Shown one piece after another: positions 11,385 through 21,137 of a stretch of DNA of 64,000 bases. The DNA comes from Hygrocybe punicea (Eukaryota; Basidiomycota; Agaricomycetes; Agaricales; Hygrophoraceae), in assembly GCA_963556145.1 (NCBI GenBank), contig OY744471.1, forward strand, positions 5,139,590-5,203,589, read 5' to 3'. The translations under genes and the position numbers were made by a program. The stretch's first letter is position 1. The number at the start of each line of letters is the position of its first letter. The notes beneath the pieces are model-generated. The model searched no databases, was not told the DNA's origin, and was given only the letters and a program-made list of their open reading frames with translations.

Positions 11385-12129
11385 ATGTGCACTGGATGGG
11401 CAGAGTGAACAGGAGACAACTGATGACAGCTTAGGATCTACAGCCAACACGAGCAAATGGTCAAAAAAACACGTAATACAGTCAAAAAAGAAGCTGGCAG
11501 CAAAAGTGATTCAGACTCTAAGTACACCCTCTCTGACTTGCTTCACAACGCACCAAAGGCAACTTCTCTGGATTCTGAAAGCAAATCTGAGCTGGAGTCA
11601 GTCAGTTTCAGCGACTGCACTCCAGTTACCCCTGGATGCAAGAGAGCAGGTATCATTGTTGGCACATTTTCCATCTTCATGACAGTGAATTGCTAGTCTG
11701 ACTTGTGAAACTTAGTTTCCGACTCTGAGGTGCAAACCATCAGTGACGACAGCAGTTCCAACAAAGAAGAGATCTCCACATCTGCCCATAACCCTCCCAC
11801 TGGAAGGAAATGCATCAATTCCTCCAAGACAGATCAGGATGTACAATTCAAGCAACAAAAAGGTCAGCACCATCCAGCCTGAGCATCAACTGCATAACGA
11901 ATCCCTCACCTATTACGTAGTACGAGTGTCTGTGAGTCCGCTGAACAATGGTCCTTCTACTTGGGAGGGTTTTGGGGTTGATGATGATATGTTGGATTAT
12001 TTTATGGACTGGAGAACAATCAAAGATGGACCATCTTCCATTGCATCGTCATCTGTGGCTTTACCCCCACCAATCAGCCACACTGGTTTTACTATCCCTG
12101 GACGGCCCCAACACAATCCCTGGGAGTAG

Positions 12130-12779
12130 TGTTGCAAATTGCTCAATGTCCACCACTGTTCTTTCTCATCAAGCCTTTTTCTTTTTGTCTTTTTCACCGT
12201 TGAACTCTTTTTTTTTGCACCTTGACTCATCTTTCATTACCACCCCACACTCCTTTACCAAACCCCCACTCTGTCCAGTCGTATGATACAATGAATATTT
12301 TAATGTGATGCTTTCTTCATGGAACATGATTGTGAAACATACACATAAGATATTTGAAGCACAGTTCCTGGACAACTGTTGCGGCGCAATCTGACATTGA
12401 AGCACAGGACTGCGGCACAATTGCTAAATCTGCCAAATAGTGTGGCACTAACATGCCTGCTCATAAGCAGCAGTGCAATTTATCATTTAATGACTGCAGC
12501 ACAATTTACCAAATATTGTGGCACTGAATGCCATCGTCATTTCATAAGGTGCGCCACATCCTTTTTTCCTTTTTTTTTTTAATGGTTGTGGTGCATTGTA
12601 TCTTTGATAAACTGTGGCGTGCGATTTCAGAAATTTGTTGCGCACATGGTAATTTGATGGTATACAAAACAGCATTATATTGCTGCACAAACTTCTACAT
12701 GTGGAAGAAAACAGTCATTCGTCAGTACAGAGAAGATGGGATCGAGGTATTTGAATAGGACAGGTATGCTGTTTGCGCA
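12130..12779. other. Intergenic, no gene seen
   Basis: Contains loosely repeated GCAGCACAATTTACCAAATA / GCGGCACAATTGCTAAATC phrases (about 12370-12530) separated by about 70 bp. No coding region is supported. Confidence 0.4.
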
Positions 12780-14676
12780 AGTTTTCAATGATCAAACAGT
12801 TTCACTGCTTAATCATTTCATCAGGGAAAAAATTATACCGCTCCACCCTCATTTCTCACACAATGGCCTTGAACCCCCCAAACCATGCGTTGGTTATTTC
12901 AGCTGCAGAGGAATTGAACATCCACTTCCCATTGTCAATGAGATCAGGGAATTGAGCGGGGTTACACCATTCATTGCAAAAACTGTTGGACTCGCAATGC
13001 TTCATTTTCATGTGGAACACATCAACTGGCAGTGCACATCGATCAAAATAGTGGTTATTCATTGCATTGAGGTGCTTCTTTAGGTGGCAGTTGTTGTCAA
13101 AGATGCACAGTTGTTCGTTATGTGTGCGCCAATGATTCAGTCATATGTGGGGTTTTGTATCACCTTCTGGCTATTTGTCATTGCATTTGGTTATAGTAAT
13201 GATATCCACATCTTCAGCACTTCTAAATAAGAAGCCCCAAGTTCGGATGACAGCACGTCTTCGATCTGAGTCGAATTTAGTTGCTCCAGCCGCTTCCATA
13301 GTTGAAACATCGCAGTGCGTTGTTCATTTCCAACAACCTCAAGTTGACGATGTTCTTGCTCCACAGGTCTTGTAGCCAGGGTCACAAGGTCGCGAGCATG
13401 TGATGACTGCACAAACATTTTTCAGATTGCTGTGCTGAGTGCAAAACCTCCTCCGCTGAGAGGTCAGAGGTTGCTTGCAGTCATGGACTCCACAGCAAGG
13501 GTGGCCGATGCTAACACCATCAGTGACTGTAGCATGCAGTGCTTCTGTCAAGAACATTACATTCATTGAATAAGTATGGGCATGAAGCAGCTTACTGACA
13601 ACACCTGAATCCATGGTTCTGTATTTGCAACATAACTCGCATGCGTGGTTCCAAAATTCCTGTCCAGGACCAGCCATGGTCACAGTACAAGCCTCTAACA
13701 CCATGCAAAGCCGGTTTGTTTGGTCAGGGACAGCGTGAGGTAAGTCAAGGACAGTGCCATGTTCATTGTGGTCCAACAATAAGGAGTAAATGAAAAATGC
13801 TTCCCAAACATGGTCACGGGTCAATCTGAGCTCATATGGCCACTGCAAGGGGGCGATCCAATCTTCGGGCTCTTTGAAATTGAGGTTGTAGATGCGGGCT
13901 AAGTTCATTCCAGATACCCTGTAGAAATTGTGAGCACAGTGAGTATGCCATAATGTAACTGACATACCATGCGCAAACCATTTGATTTGCAAAGTCTTGA
14001 GCTAGACTTGCTTTGACATAATGGTGCATGGACACTTGAATGACTTGTGGTATTCCAGGGTAGTATGTGCAAATGGAGTGGTGTTCATGAACATAATAAT
14101 TTGGGTAGTAGCATGTTTTACAAGCTGACAGAAATGTGAATGGAGAGTCAATCATGTGAGTGATTTACATTAGCAACGCAATCAGCAGAATACACCCAAA
14201 CCGGCACCGCACCCATGAACCATGTGAATGAAACAACTTGGTATCACGAAACAGATGTGAGTTCGTGGATGCTTGAAGCCTGGCCCCCAAGGTTTCATTT
14301 CGGATCCAGACAGACTTGTGTAGGCAGGAATAGGTCGAAGAAACCTGATTTAAAGTATATTAGACAGCAAGATGAGAAAATGAAACAAATGTCTTATACC
14401 AATGTCAAGTGCAAGGCCATGTTCAAGAAATAGCGGGAGGAGGGACACGTTCTGCAGAGGAGAGTCGCACGTAGCATTATCCTCATGTTCGGCCAAGGCA
14501 TCAGCCAAAAAGGGTGTGAGGACATGCCAAATCTTGAGTATAACTTCCTTGTCGATGTCGAGAGCTAAGCTAAGGAAGTCGAGGACATCAGAACTTTTCA
14601 GAAGGGAGAATGAGGGGAAGGCCAGTTGAATCTGGAGTTTGGCTCCATCCAAAGCGCATTTGAAGGTGGGAAACAA
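12780..14676 (-). pseudogene. KDZ transposase with CxC cysteine clusters, degenerate
   Basis: From 14676 downward the minus strand gives SSDVLDFLSLALDIDKEVI and NVSLLPLFLEHGLALDIG. It continues with a cysteine-containing block (CKTCYYPNYYVHEHHSI), then YRVSGMNLARIYNL and GTVLDLPHAVPDQTNRLC. A further cluster follows (CCGVHDCKQPL, FCTQHSNLKNVC), of the CxC5/CxC6 type known to accompany KDZ (Kyakuja-Dileera-Zisupton) transposases. The C-terminal part has DVFHMKMKHCESNSFC and NAWFGGFKAI, then EMRVERYNFFPDEMI interrupted by TGA codons (near 12850 and 12805). Introns and frame changes separate the blocks. The reading frame is not open, so this is a dead copy of what was a multi-domain cut-and-paste transposase. 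Confidence 0.8.
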
Positions 14677-14900
14677 GGGAGAAAAGAGTTAGAAATTGAG
14701 AGAGAGAGAGTACATTAACAACACCACAATCTCGGACAGCATCAAGCAAGTGTGATAGTGACATACAAAAATCTTATAACTCGCAACTCACAAAATTAGA
14801 GGACTTAGCATTCAAGCTCAGTTGGATATGACAAATGCTTTGTAATGTAATATGGACATATGGAGTCATGTCCCGTGGTCACCTTTGTTGGCGGTACGTT

Positions 14901-15234
14901 CTCGAAAACACAGTGGAAAGTAATTTAGAAACTAAGCAGGACGAAAATGAGAATTCTGGGCCGATCATAATTAGAAACAAGCCCTATTAAATATATCTGT
15001 AACATTAATATGTCTCAGTGAGTTCCGATGAAAGAGTAGTATGCCAAATTAGTGCATTTTCAGCAGATTGGTTGTTTCCAACAAGAATTGGTATACTAAT
15101 CTTTCATCTGAACTCACTGAGACATAGTAATGTTACAGATATATTTAATAGGGCTTGTTTCTAATTATGATCGGCCCAGAATTCTCATTTTCGTCCTGCT
15201 TAGTTTCTAAATTACATTCCACTGTGTTGTCGAG
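14901..15234. repeat. Long inverted repeat (hairpin), ~150-bp arms
   Basis: Left arm 14901-15050 and right arm 15086-15234 are reverse complements with only a few mismatches; the loop is about 35 bp. Both arms contain AACTAAGCAGGACGAAAATG and GGCCGATCATAATTAGAAAC or their complements. No target duplication was recognised at the ends. Confidence 0.9.
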
Positions 15235-15630
15235 CATTATTCTACAAGTCACATGATGTGAGATCAAAGCCCAATCATAGTATGTTTGGTGCTTCTTGTC
15301 ATGGCGTGGATGTACGCTGAACCGTTTCCTGACAGGTTTCCGCGAACGACTGACGCCGCTGGCAGGTGTTTTCTCTCTCTCTTCATTCATGAATCCAGTT
15401 TCCAACCCTGACAGGAACATCGTACGCAGGTGGCAGTAAAACCTGTTTGTTCCGATGTGTGCAGCGATTCGCTGCAATCCTATGACACTGTTTACTTTTG
15501 TCGCCTTGGGCACGCCAAGTCTATTACGTTCAAGTCCCCCTGAAGCCGAGGTACACTGCTTCTCGTGCCAGTGTGCTCTCATATTGATCAACAGCTCGCT
15601 AGACATGGTCCATTGGAGCATGTGCGTCAA
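15145..15630 (-). CDS. Hypothetical ORF, 161 aa
   Basis: An open frame of 161 codons on the minus strand whose last 30 codons lie in the right arm of the hairpin. It is moderately basic with no recognised motif and no clear intron. The overlap with the hairpin and lack of family resemblance make it doubtful; it may be a chance frame. Confidence 0.2.
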   Translation of the reverse strand: MTHMLQWTMSSELLINMRAHWHEKQCTSASGGLERNRLGVPKATKVNSVIGLQRIAAHIGTNRFYCHLRTMFLSGLETGFMNEEREKTPASGVSRSRKPVRKRFSVHPRHDKKHQTYYDWALISHHVTCRIMLDNTVECNLETKQDENENSGPIIIRNKPY

Positions 15631-16150
15631 TACCCTTTTTCTTTGCTATCCATTCTCTTTTGGTGACCCTGCCTGACCCATTGTCCTTGCGTACCTTGAG
15701 TTCCTGAACAGGCACGACGGAGACAGCTCGTGGTTCGATACCTTCTTTTCGGATCCGATTCGTGGTTGCCCGCAGTCAGGAAGCTGTAAACTATTAATTA
15801 ACAATAGATTGATTCCAGTATTCGACACCCGTCTATTGATGCCGAGAAGTGGTGCCTGTAGTATTGTCGACCCCCCGGTCCTCAAGAAACCCGTCTTTTG
15901 ATGCCGAGTAGTATCGACCCTCGGTCCTCAAGGATCTTTTCGAGACCCTGGCGGTGCGGTCTCATTATCAAGCTGTCATCTTCATGACATCGAGCTACAC
16001 GATGTATACGTTTACGTGTATGTACTGCTTCCGGCATAAACGTGTGTTTCATTTTTCTTTGTTCTCCTCTCAGATTGTGTTGACGTCTCTTATGGGTTTA
16101 TGCAACGTTCGACCTCTTCGCTTCGCTTCAACACCTCATTAGAACCCCGC
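15631..16150. other. Intergenic
   Basis: A short direct repeat is present: TTGATGCCGAGAAGT...CGACCCCCCGGTCCTCAAG near 15836 and TTGATGCCGAGTAGT...CGACCCTCGGTCCTCAAG near 15898. Otherwise it is the upstream region of the lectin gene. Confidence 0.4.
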
Positions 16151-16156
16151 CCGCAC

Positions 16157-16163
16157 TATATAT
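16157..16163 (+). promoter_or_regulatory. TATA box of the tectonin gene
   Basis: TATATAT followed 20-50 bp downstream by a C/T-rich stretch suitable as start region. A likely 5'-UTR intron starts at GTACGT (16217) and ends at TTTATCAG (16280), before the ATG at 16353. Confidence 0.5.
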
Positions 16164-16352
16164 GAACTGCATGTGCAGAGACCTCCCCCTCACCGCTCCC
16201 CTTTACAGTGCTCAAGGTACGTACACAATTCTACTCATGAATATCCTGCGCTTACATCTATCTAGCCTCTGTTTTATCAGGTAGATCCTCGTACTGAAGA
16301 TTGTTACTCGTCTTACGGCGCTGAGACCTTTGTTTTATCAAGCTTTATCGCA

Positions 16353-17030
16353 ATGACTGGATGGAAACAAATCTCCGGTGCTCTCAGACGCATCTCTGCT
16401 GGATCGGTCACCAATGTCTGGGGGGTCAACTCTGCTGGTAACATCTATCGTTACACGGGCGATGACAGCAACCCCTGGGTCCAGATCCCTGGTGCCCTTA
16501 CAGATATTGGCGCGGCCGCCGATGGCACGGTGTGGGGCGTCAACTCGGCCGGCAACATCTATCGCTATACCTGGGATTCCAGACACTGGGTCCAAATTCC
16601 TGGTGCTCTCACCCGAATCTCTGCCGGATCGGCAACCAATGTCTGGGGAGTCAACTCTGCTGGTAACATCTATCGTTACACGGGCGATGACAGCAACCCC
16701 TGGGTCCAGATCCCTGGTGCCCTCACTGATATTGGTGCCGGTGCCGATGGCACGGTTTGGGGCGTCAACGCTGCCGACGACATCTTTCGTTATACCTGGG
16801 ATAACCCGCGCTGGGTCAATGTTCCCGGCAAACTCGTTGCGATCTCTGCTGGGGTGAAAACCAATGTGTGGGGGGTCAACAAAGGGAGCAGCATCTACAC
16901 GTACACGTGCGATGATGCCAATGCCTGGGTCCAGACCCCTGGTGGCCTTAGCGATATTGGTGCGGGTGCCGATGGCGTGGTTTGGGGTGTTAACTCTGCT
17001 GACAATATATACCGCTGGATTCGTGATTAG
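16353..17030 (+). CDS. Tectonin-type beta-propeller lectin
   Basis: Single-exon gene of 225 aa made entirely of six tectonin (TECPR) repeats of about 37 residues, each with W(V/K)Q(I/T)PGAL, then SAG or GAGADG, then VWGVN and a final IYRYT-like strand. Repeats 1, 3 and 5 share ISAG..TNVWGVN, and 2, 4 and 6 share DIGA.ADG.VWGVN, so the protein grew by duplication of a two-repeat unit. There is no signal peptide, as expected for cytoplasmic fruiting-body lectins. The closest known type is Laccaria bicolor Tectonin 2, which binds O-methylated glycans of bacteria and nematodes and is regarded as a defence lectin. Here that role is inferred from the family. The frame is intact and the start context (GCAATGA) is reasonable. 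Confidence 0.92.
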   Translation: MTGWKQISGALRRISAGSVTNVWGVNSAGNIYRYTGDDSNPWVQIPGALTDIGAAADGTVWGVNSAGNIYRYTWDSRHWVQIPGALTRISAGSATNVWGVNSAGNIYRYTGDDSNPWVQIPGALTDIGAGADGTVWGVNAADDIFRYTWDNPRWVNVPGKLVAISAGVKTNVWGVNKGSSIYTYTCDDANAWVQTPGGLSDIGAGADGVVWGVNSADNIYRWIRD

Positions 17031-17453
17031 CCTACTCTTCTTCTTGAAATGCCATTTCTCTTATCTTGAATATACACTATGTACCATAGCCTGTTGTCTC
17101 TCTCATGATTCATCATGTATCCTTTCTTGCTTTGGCAGCAGACGAGCCTGGTTTTCAATTGCTCTCTGAGGCACGCAGAGGTCTTGCTAGTTCTATCTTG
17201 TTGTAGTACCCTCTTTTCGCGTGCAGTGCACGAAACAGCAATAGACATTTGAACTTAAAATATCAGAGTGGTTCCTGATATTCTGTTCGACACCGTCCTG
17301 TATAATCATTATAGGATTTGTTGGTGAAAAACTCGCGCGGACTGGACTCTTCAAATTTTTGGACGACACAATGCAATATATTCAAGAAATAAACACTCCA
17401 AGTCAAAATGATCCGAAGCTAAAAAAAAGGTTGCCTATGGTGTCGACAGGCTG

Positions 17454-18664
17454 TCACAGAAATATCTGAAGCAGGCCACGTACACGGCATTTTGGTAATG
17501 CTTCTTGCATGAACAAGCGCACACACCCCGTCATGCCCCATGACCATTCACACCAAAGCTTAACCCCTCGTAGGCAAGGAAATCGGGCGCTCACAAGGGC
17601 ATCATCCAACCCTAACAAGTTGCGCAATGCCTCCTCTTTCTCTCCTTCAAAATCACACTGCATAGCAACTTTCCAGTCCGTCAGCCAGAAACGCAAGGTA
17701 ATCTCCTCTACACGCGTGGATGCGACGGACTCGATAAAGGGCAGAGATTGTTGATACATCAGGTTGACATATCCTAAATCAATGGTTTGGAGGTTGGGAA
17801 TTGCATCAAGCCCTCCCACCGGCGCTCCTGTCGTCACAAAATTGGGTAAGTATGAAAATGTAAGATCAGATAGAATTACAAACCATAGTATCGATTATAT
17901 TCAATAACAGTCAAATGGATAAGGCTTCCCGCAACCTTTCTTAACAACTTAGTGCCACCACTCCCATTAAGCTCGAGGGTATCAACTCTGGGGAGATGAC
18001 AAGACTCCGGAAAATAGTTATCCCACGACGCCGATAGTTTTAGCATGCGTAGACTGGAGCAGAGTCCTGGATTGAGTTCTCGAGTGCAGGAGCCTTCAGT
18101 AGCAGGTAATGACAATCGCTCCACGGTGTAGCAATTTACAAGATCGATAATGGTGTCCGAGTCCAACTTTGTGCTCCCATATCTCTCGTCTATCGCCAGG
18201 TGCTCCAAGTTCGGCAAAGCCTTCGAGAAATCCCAAATATTGATCTCTAAGGCTTCTGAAGATTGGAACAGGCTCAGGCTCAGGCTCTTGACGCTGTGGA
18301 GGTGACTGAGACACGGTAGCAGTTCTTCATTCACCCAATCAACCGGTAAACGACAATCAATCTTCAGGGCATGCACAGATGGTTTTATAGTGCACAGAGG
18401 GCTGTCCAAGATTGAAAGAGCGAACCCACAGTTCCAGTCACGTAAGTTAATGAGTTGGGATAAGTGGTGGCGGCTGGAAGGAACCCATGACTTGGAGACG
18501 AGGGAACATGCTTTCAGCGTCGCCTGATTGTGATACAGGTGGTCCATCACCCTATCACAAAGCTCCGGAGGGAAGTGGGGCCTCAATGTTCGAGTAGATG
18601 TTGGCCTTGATCGTCCCTGCGACCTGCTAGTGGTTCTCGGTTTTTTGTTCTTTTGCTTGGACAT
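17454..18664 (-). CDS. F-box protein
   Basis: Two exons on the minus strand, 18664-17884 and 17827-17454 (384 aa), joined across a 56-bp intron (GTTTGT...GACAG) in frame. A basic N-terminus is followed by an F-box-like helix set at about residues 30-70 (HFPPELCDRVMDHLY, KACSLVSKSW). The rest has Leu-rich segments (SVKSLSLSLFQSSEALEI, ALPNLEHLAI) typical of the very large agaric F-box family. Such proteins are thought to be substrate receptors of SCF ubiquitin ligases through Skp1. The target is unknown. The gene is intact and convergent with the tectonin gene. Confidence 0.85.
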
Positions 18665-19600
18665 ACTATTACGTGACGGTGTTCAAACAGACACTTGGTG
18701 TGACACTGTGACTCCGAAGTAGGAAAAAAGTAGACTCCATCATGATAATGTTGGGAATAGTGGTCGTCGTCGCTGGTCGAATGGTGGCCGAACGGTCGCG
18801 GCATCCTTTTCATTCCTGAACAATTCCTTTTTCGCCTCAATTATGCAAACGGAAGTCTTGGTCTTCTTGGGTCGAAGGATCTGTTGATATCGAGGTCCAG
18901 ATGAACTCAGCATTTTTGTTGAAGGCGTACTCTTCGTCGAATACAATGGTCATATCTGTAACTCTTGCAACATCGACCGGGCAGCAATGAGAAATACATC
19001 AATGATTGAACGGCATGCCAAGTTCGGAGAGTCTGGGTTTAACACAAAACTATATGAACCAATTTTTTATCCTCACGAACCGTGTGTCGTTCAATAACAA
19101 CTATGGAGTGGCGGACATGCGGTGTGCATTTGAGTAGTGCAGCACTAAATTGAGGACCGCATGTTTCCAACAAGTGTACAAGGTCTTTTGTCTTCGGGCG
19201 ATTATTGCTGTATTCGTAGACGACGACTTTCAGCGACAACACACATTGGTATATGAAACAGAAATCTAGCAAAGAATCAGAACTATTCGTGAAAGGCAGG
19301 ATTGAAAAGTACGATATTAGATTTAATGAGATCTGAAGGAATATTCCCGATGGGTTTGGATGCCTTGATAGCGGGAAGTTCTATATCCGGAATTCCAACC
19401 TTCAAGGCCTGGTTCATGGCATATCTTCCTGTCCTTTTTTTTCAACCAGTCAGTATACTTGACAACAGGCGTGTTATCTATTCGAGAAGGACGTTGGGTG
19501 GATCAGTTGATGTAATCTGGGGAGTAGGCCAAGACGTTATATAGCGAATACAGCTAGGGCCCACCTAGGCCCGGGACGAATAAAATTCCAGTCGCGACAG
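18665..19600. other. No supported gene
   Basis: Contains the upstream region of the F-box gene. Short open frames on both strands show no recognised motif. Confidence 0.4.
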
Positions 19601-19619
19601 CTAGAATGCACGCTTTGAT

Positions 19620-20130
19620 TAGGAACATACCCTGTTTCAGGTCTTTTCACTAGTTGGCGGATGTGTTTCGTTGATCGAGACGAATGACTGCGAGAGTGAG
19701 ACTTTCGACGAGGTGGAAGCCACAAATTAAAACGCGTAACCCTTCGCAGGCGACTGGAACGTCCACCCGGCTTGTAGATAACGCCGGGGGTTCCTGAGGC
19801 GTGTTCTAGTTATCATCCAAATCCTGGGATGTTGCATTTGGAAAGACACAAAGAAATACGTAATCCTTCGAAGGTTGGTCAGAGTCCATACGGCTTGCGG
19901 ATGACTGGCGAGTGGTATGTTTGTGTATAGAAGTCACAAGGTAGTGCGGAACCCTTCGAATGTGATGACACGACTGGCAGATAACCACGGGCGATACTAG
20001 TAACTAGCTGCCATCCAAGCCACCGCCCACCGGCGAGTGGGGCGTTGTGTTTTGGAGTCACAAAGCAACCTGCAACCTTTCGAAGGTGATCAGAAAGTCC
20101 ATACAGCTTGCAGGGTGTTCTAGGTTGCAT
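19620..20130. repeat. Diverged ~110-130-bp tandem repeats
   Basis: A core like CCTTCGAAGGTGATCAGA..GTCCATACGGCTTGCAG recurs near 19740, 19865, 19950 and 20090, each preceded by GAAGTCACAA- or GAAGCCACAA-like sequence. Copies are strongly diverged and of unequal length. Confidence 0.55.
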
Positions 20131-20519
20131 TCCAGTTGAGAAGCCGAGTGTAGGGCCCATAGAAGACGGATTCGTCATCGTTGCCACCAGGATTGCTAAG
20201 GATAGCCGGATTGAAGGATTGAGGCATATAATGAGGCCATGGCTGAGCAGCTCTGGTTATTACAGTGGGAGTGAGAGGCAGATGCAGTATTGACGGAGAA
20301 CGGGCCAGAGTTTGCCCTCATCTTCGTATCACAACGTGACTTACGCTCTTCATAACTATCATGATGCGTCCTACTAGTACTCTGTCCAAAGTGCCTAATC
20401 CTCCGTTCCCCATTACCCGAGACATCAGGAAAACGTGGAGACCCCGGTAAGGCATGGCGGAGTTGACAATTGCTAATCAGCCGCCCAGCCACTGATCTAA
20501 TATTACCTCTTCTTACCTT

Positions 20520-20765
20520 GGCGCAGAATTATTTTAGGCTTAGCTCATGTAATATCGTGCTGGTAAATAAATATCTGGTATTACCATTTCAGTGGCGGAA
20601 TGGCAACATTTTATCATTTACTGGCATAATGATATGGCCTTAGTATGTCCTTATCATAGTGCCAGCATTCCTGGCAGTGCATGGATGGGGTTACCATGGA
20701 CTGGAATTATTTTAATGTGAATTCATTTCTGGCAAATAAATATCTATTATTACATCGGTAGACGA
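20520..20765. repeat. A+T-rich direct repeat pair
   Basis: GAATTATTTTAGG...CTGGTAAATAAATATCTGGTATTAC (from 20526) and GAATTATTTTAAT...CTGGCAAATAAATATCTATTATTAC (from 20703) form a direct repeat of about 50 bp roughly 180 bp apart. Possibly a remnant of a small transposable element; no terminal inverted repeat was seen. Confidence 0.45.
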
Positions 20766-21137
20766 CAAATCCCAGTGAAAAGTCGCAAGTTTTAAAAAGA
20801 TTTAGATATGATAAGTCCTTTTAAATTGGGTTGCAAATAATAAAATCGTTTCGAGAGAAAAGACAACGATTAAAAATGAATAAACTAACCAAAAATAGAG
20901 ACTTATGTTCTTGTAGACTCGTACTCACAAAAACTCTTTTTTTGTGTAACTAAGACAAGATGTATCCAATACGAGAATAAATACGAGAACCGCACTGTAT
21001 GCCTATGATGTCATGGGACTTAACATTTTTTCGTTCGTTCCGTCCTTGCCACTTCCCTCCTCTACCACCACCACTATCACCATTATGACGACTACCACTA
21101 ACCGAGCACAGCACCCTCAACAGGCCTGTCGTCGAGG

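Larger units (their letters stand above)
9213..12129 (+). pseudogene. Gene of unknown family disrupted by a hAT-like insertion
   Basis: Coding segments can be joined into one gene. About 9380-9488 leads, after intron GTATGT...TTTGCAG (to about 9551), to KLVKVGTVVMVPCGLD. Next comes 9715-10009 with LDDWLRQLLPKPFRWLD and FHWVLLRKNHSNLFIVQRD. Intron 10010-10063 leads to SRYSIPKSIYSNWA, and the frame then enters the insertion at 10127. After 11392 the same frame resumes at once (DGQSEQETTDDS) and continues through introns near 11652 and 11870 into WEGFGVDDDMLDYFMDW and a stop at 12129. I recognise the pattern from repeated agaric hypothetical proteins but know no function. A splice near 9644-9714 is uncertain. 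Confidence 0.6.

Noticed and set aside
14901..15234. Classification of the hairpin as a MITE
   Set aside because: Ends show no conserved terminal motif and no target duplication was recognised.
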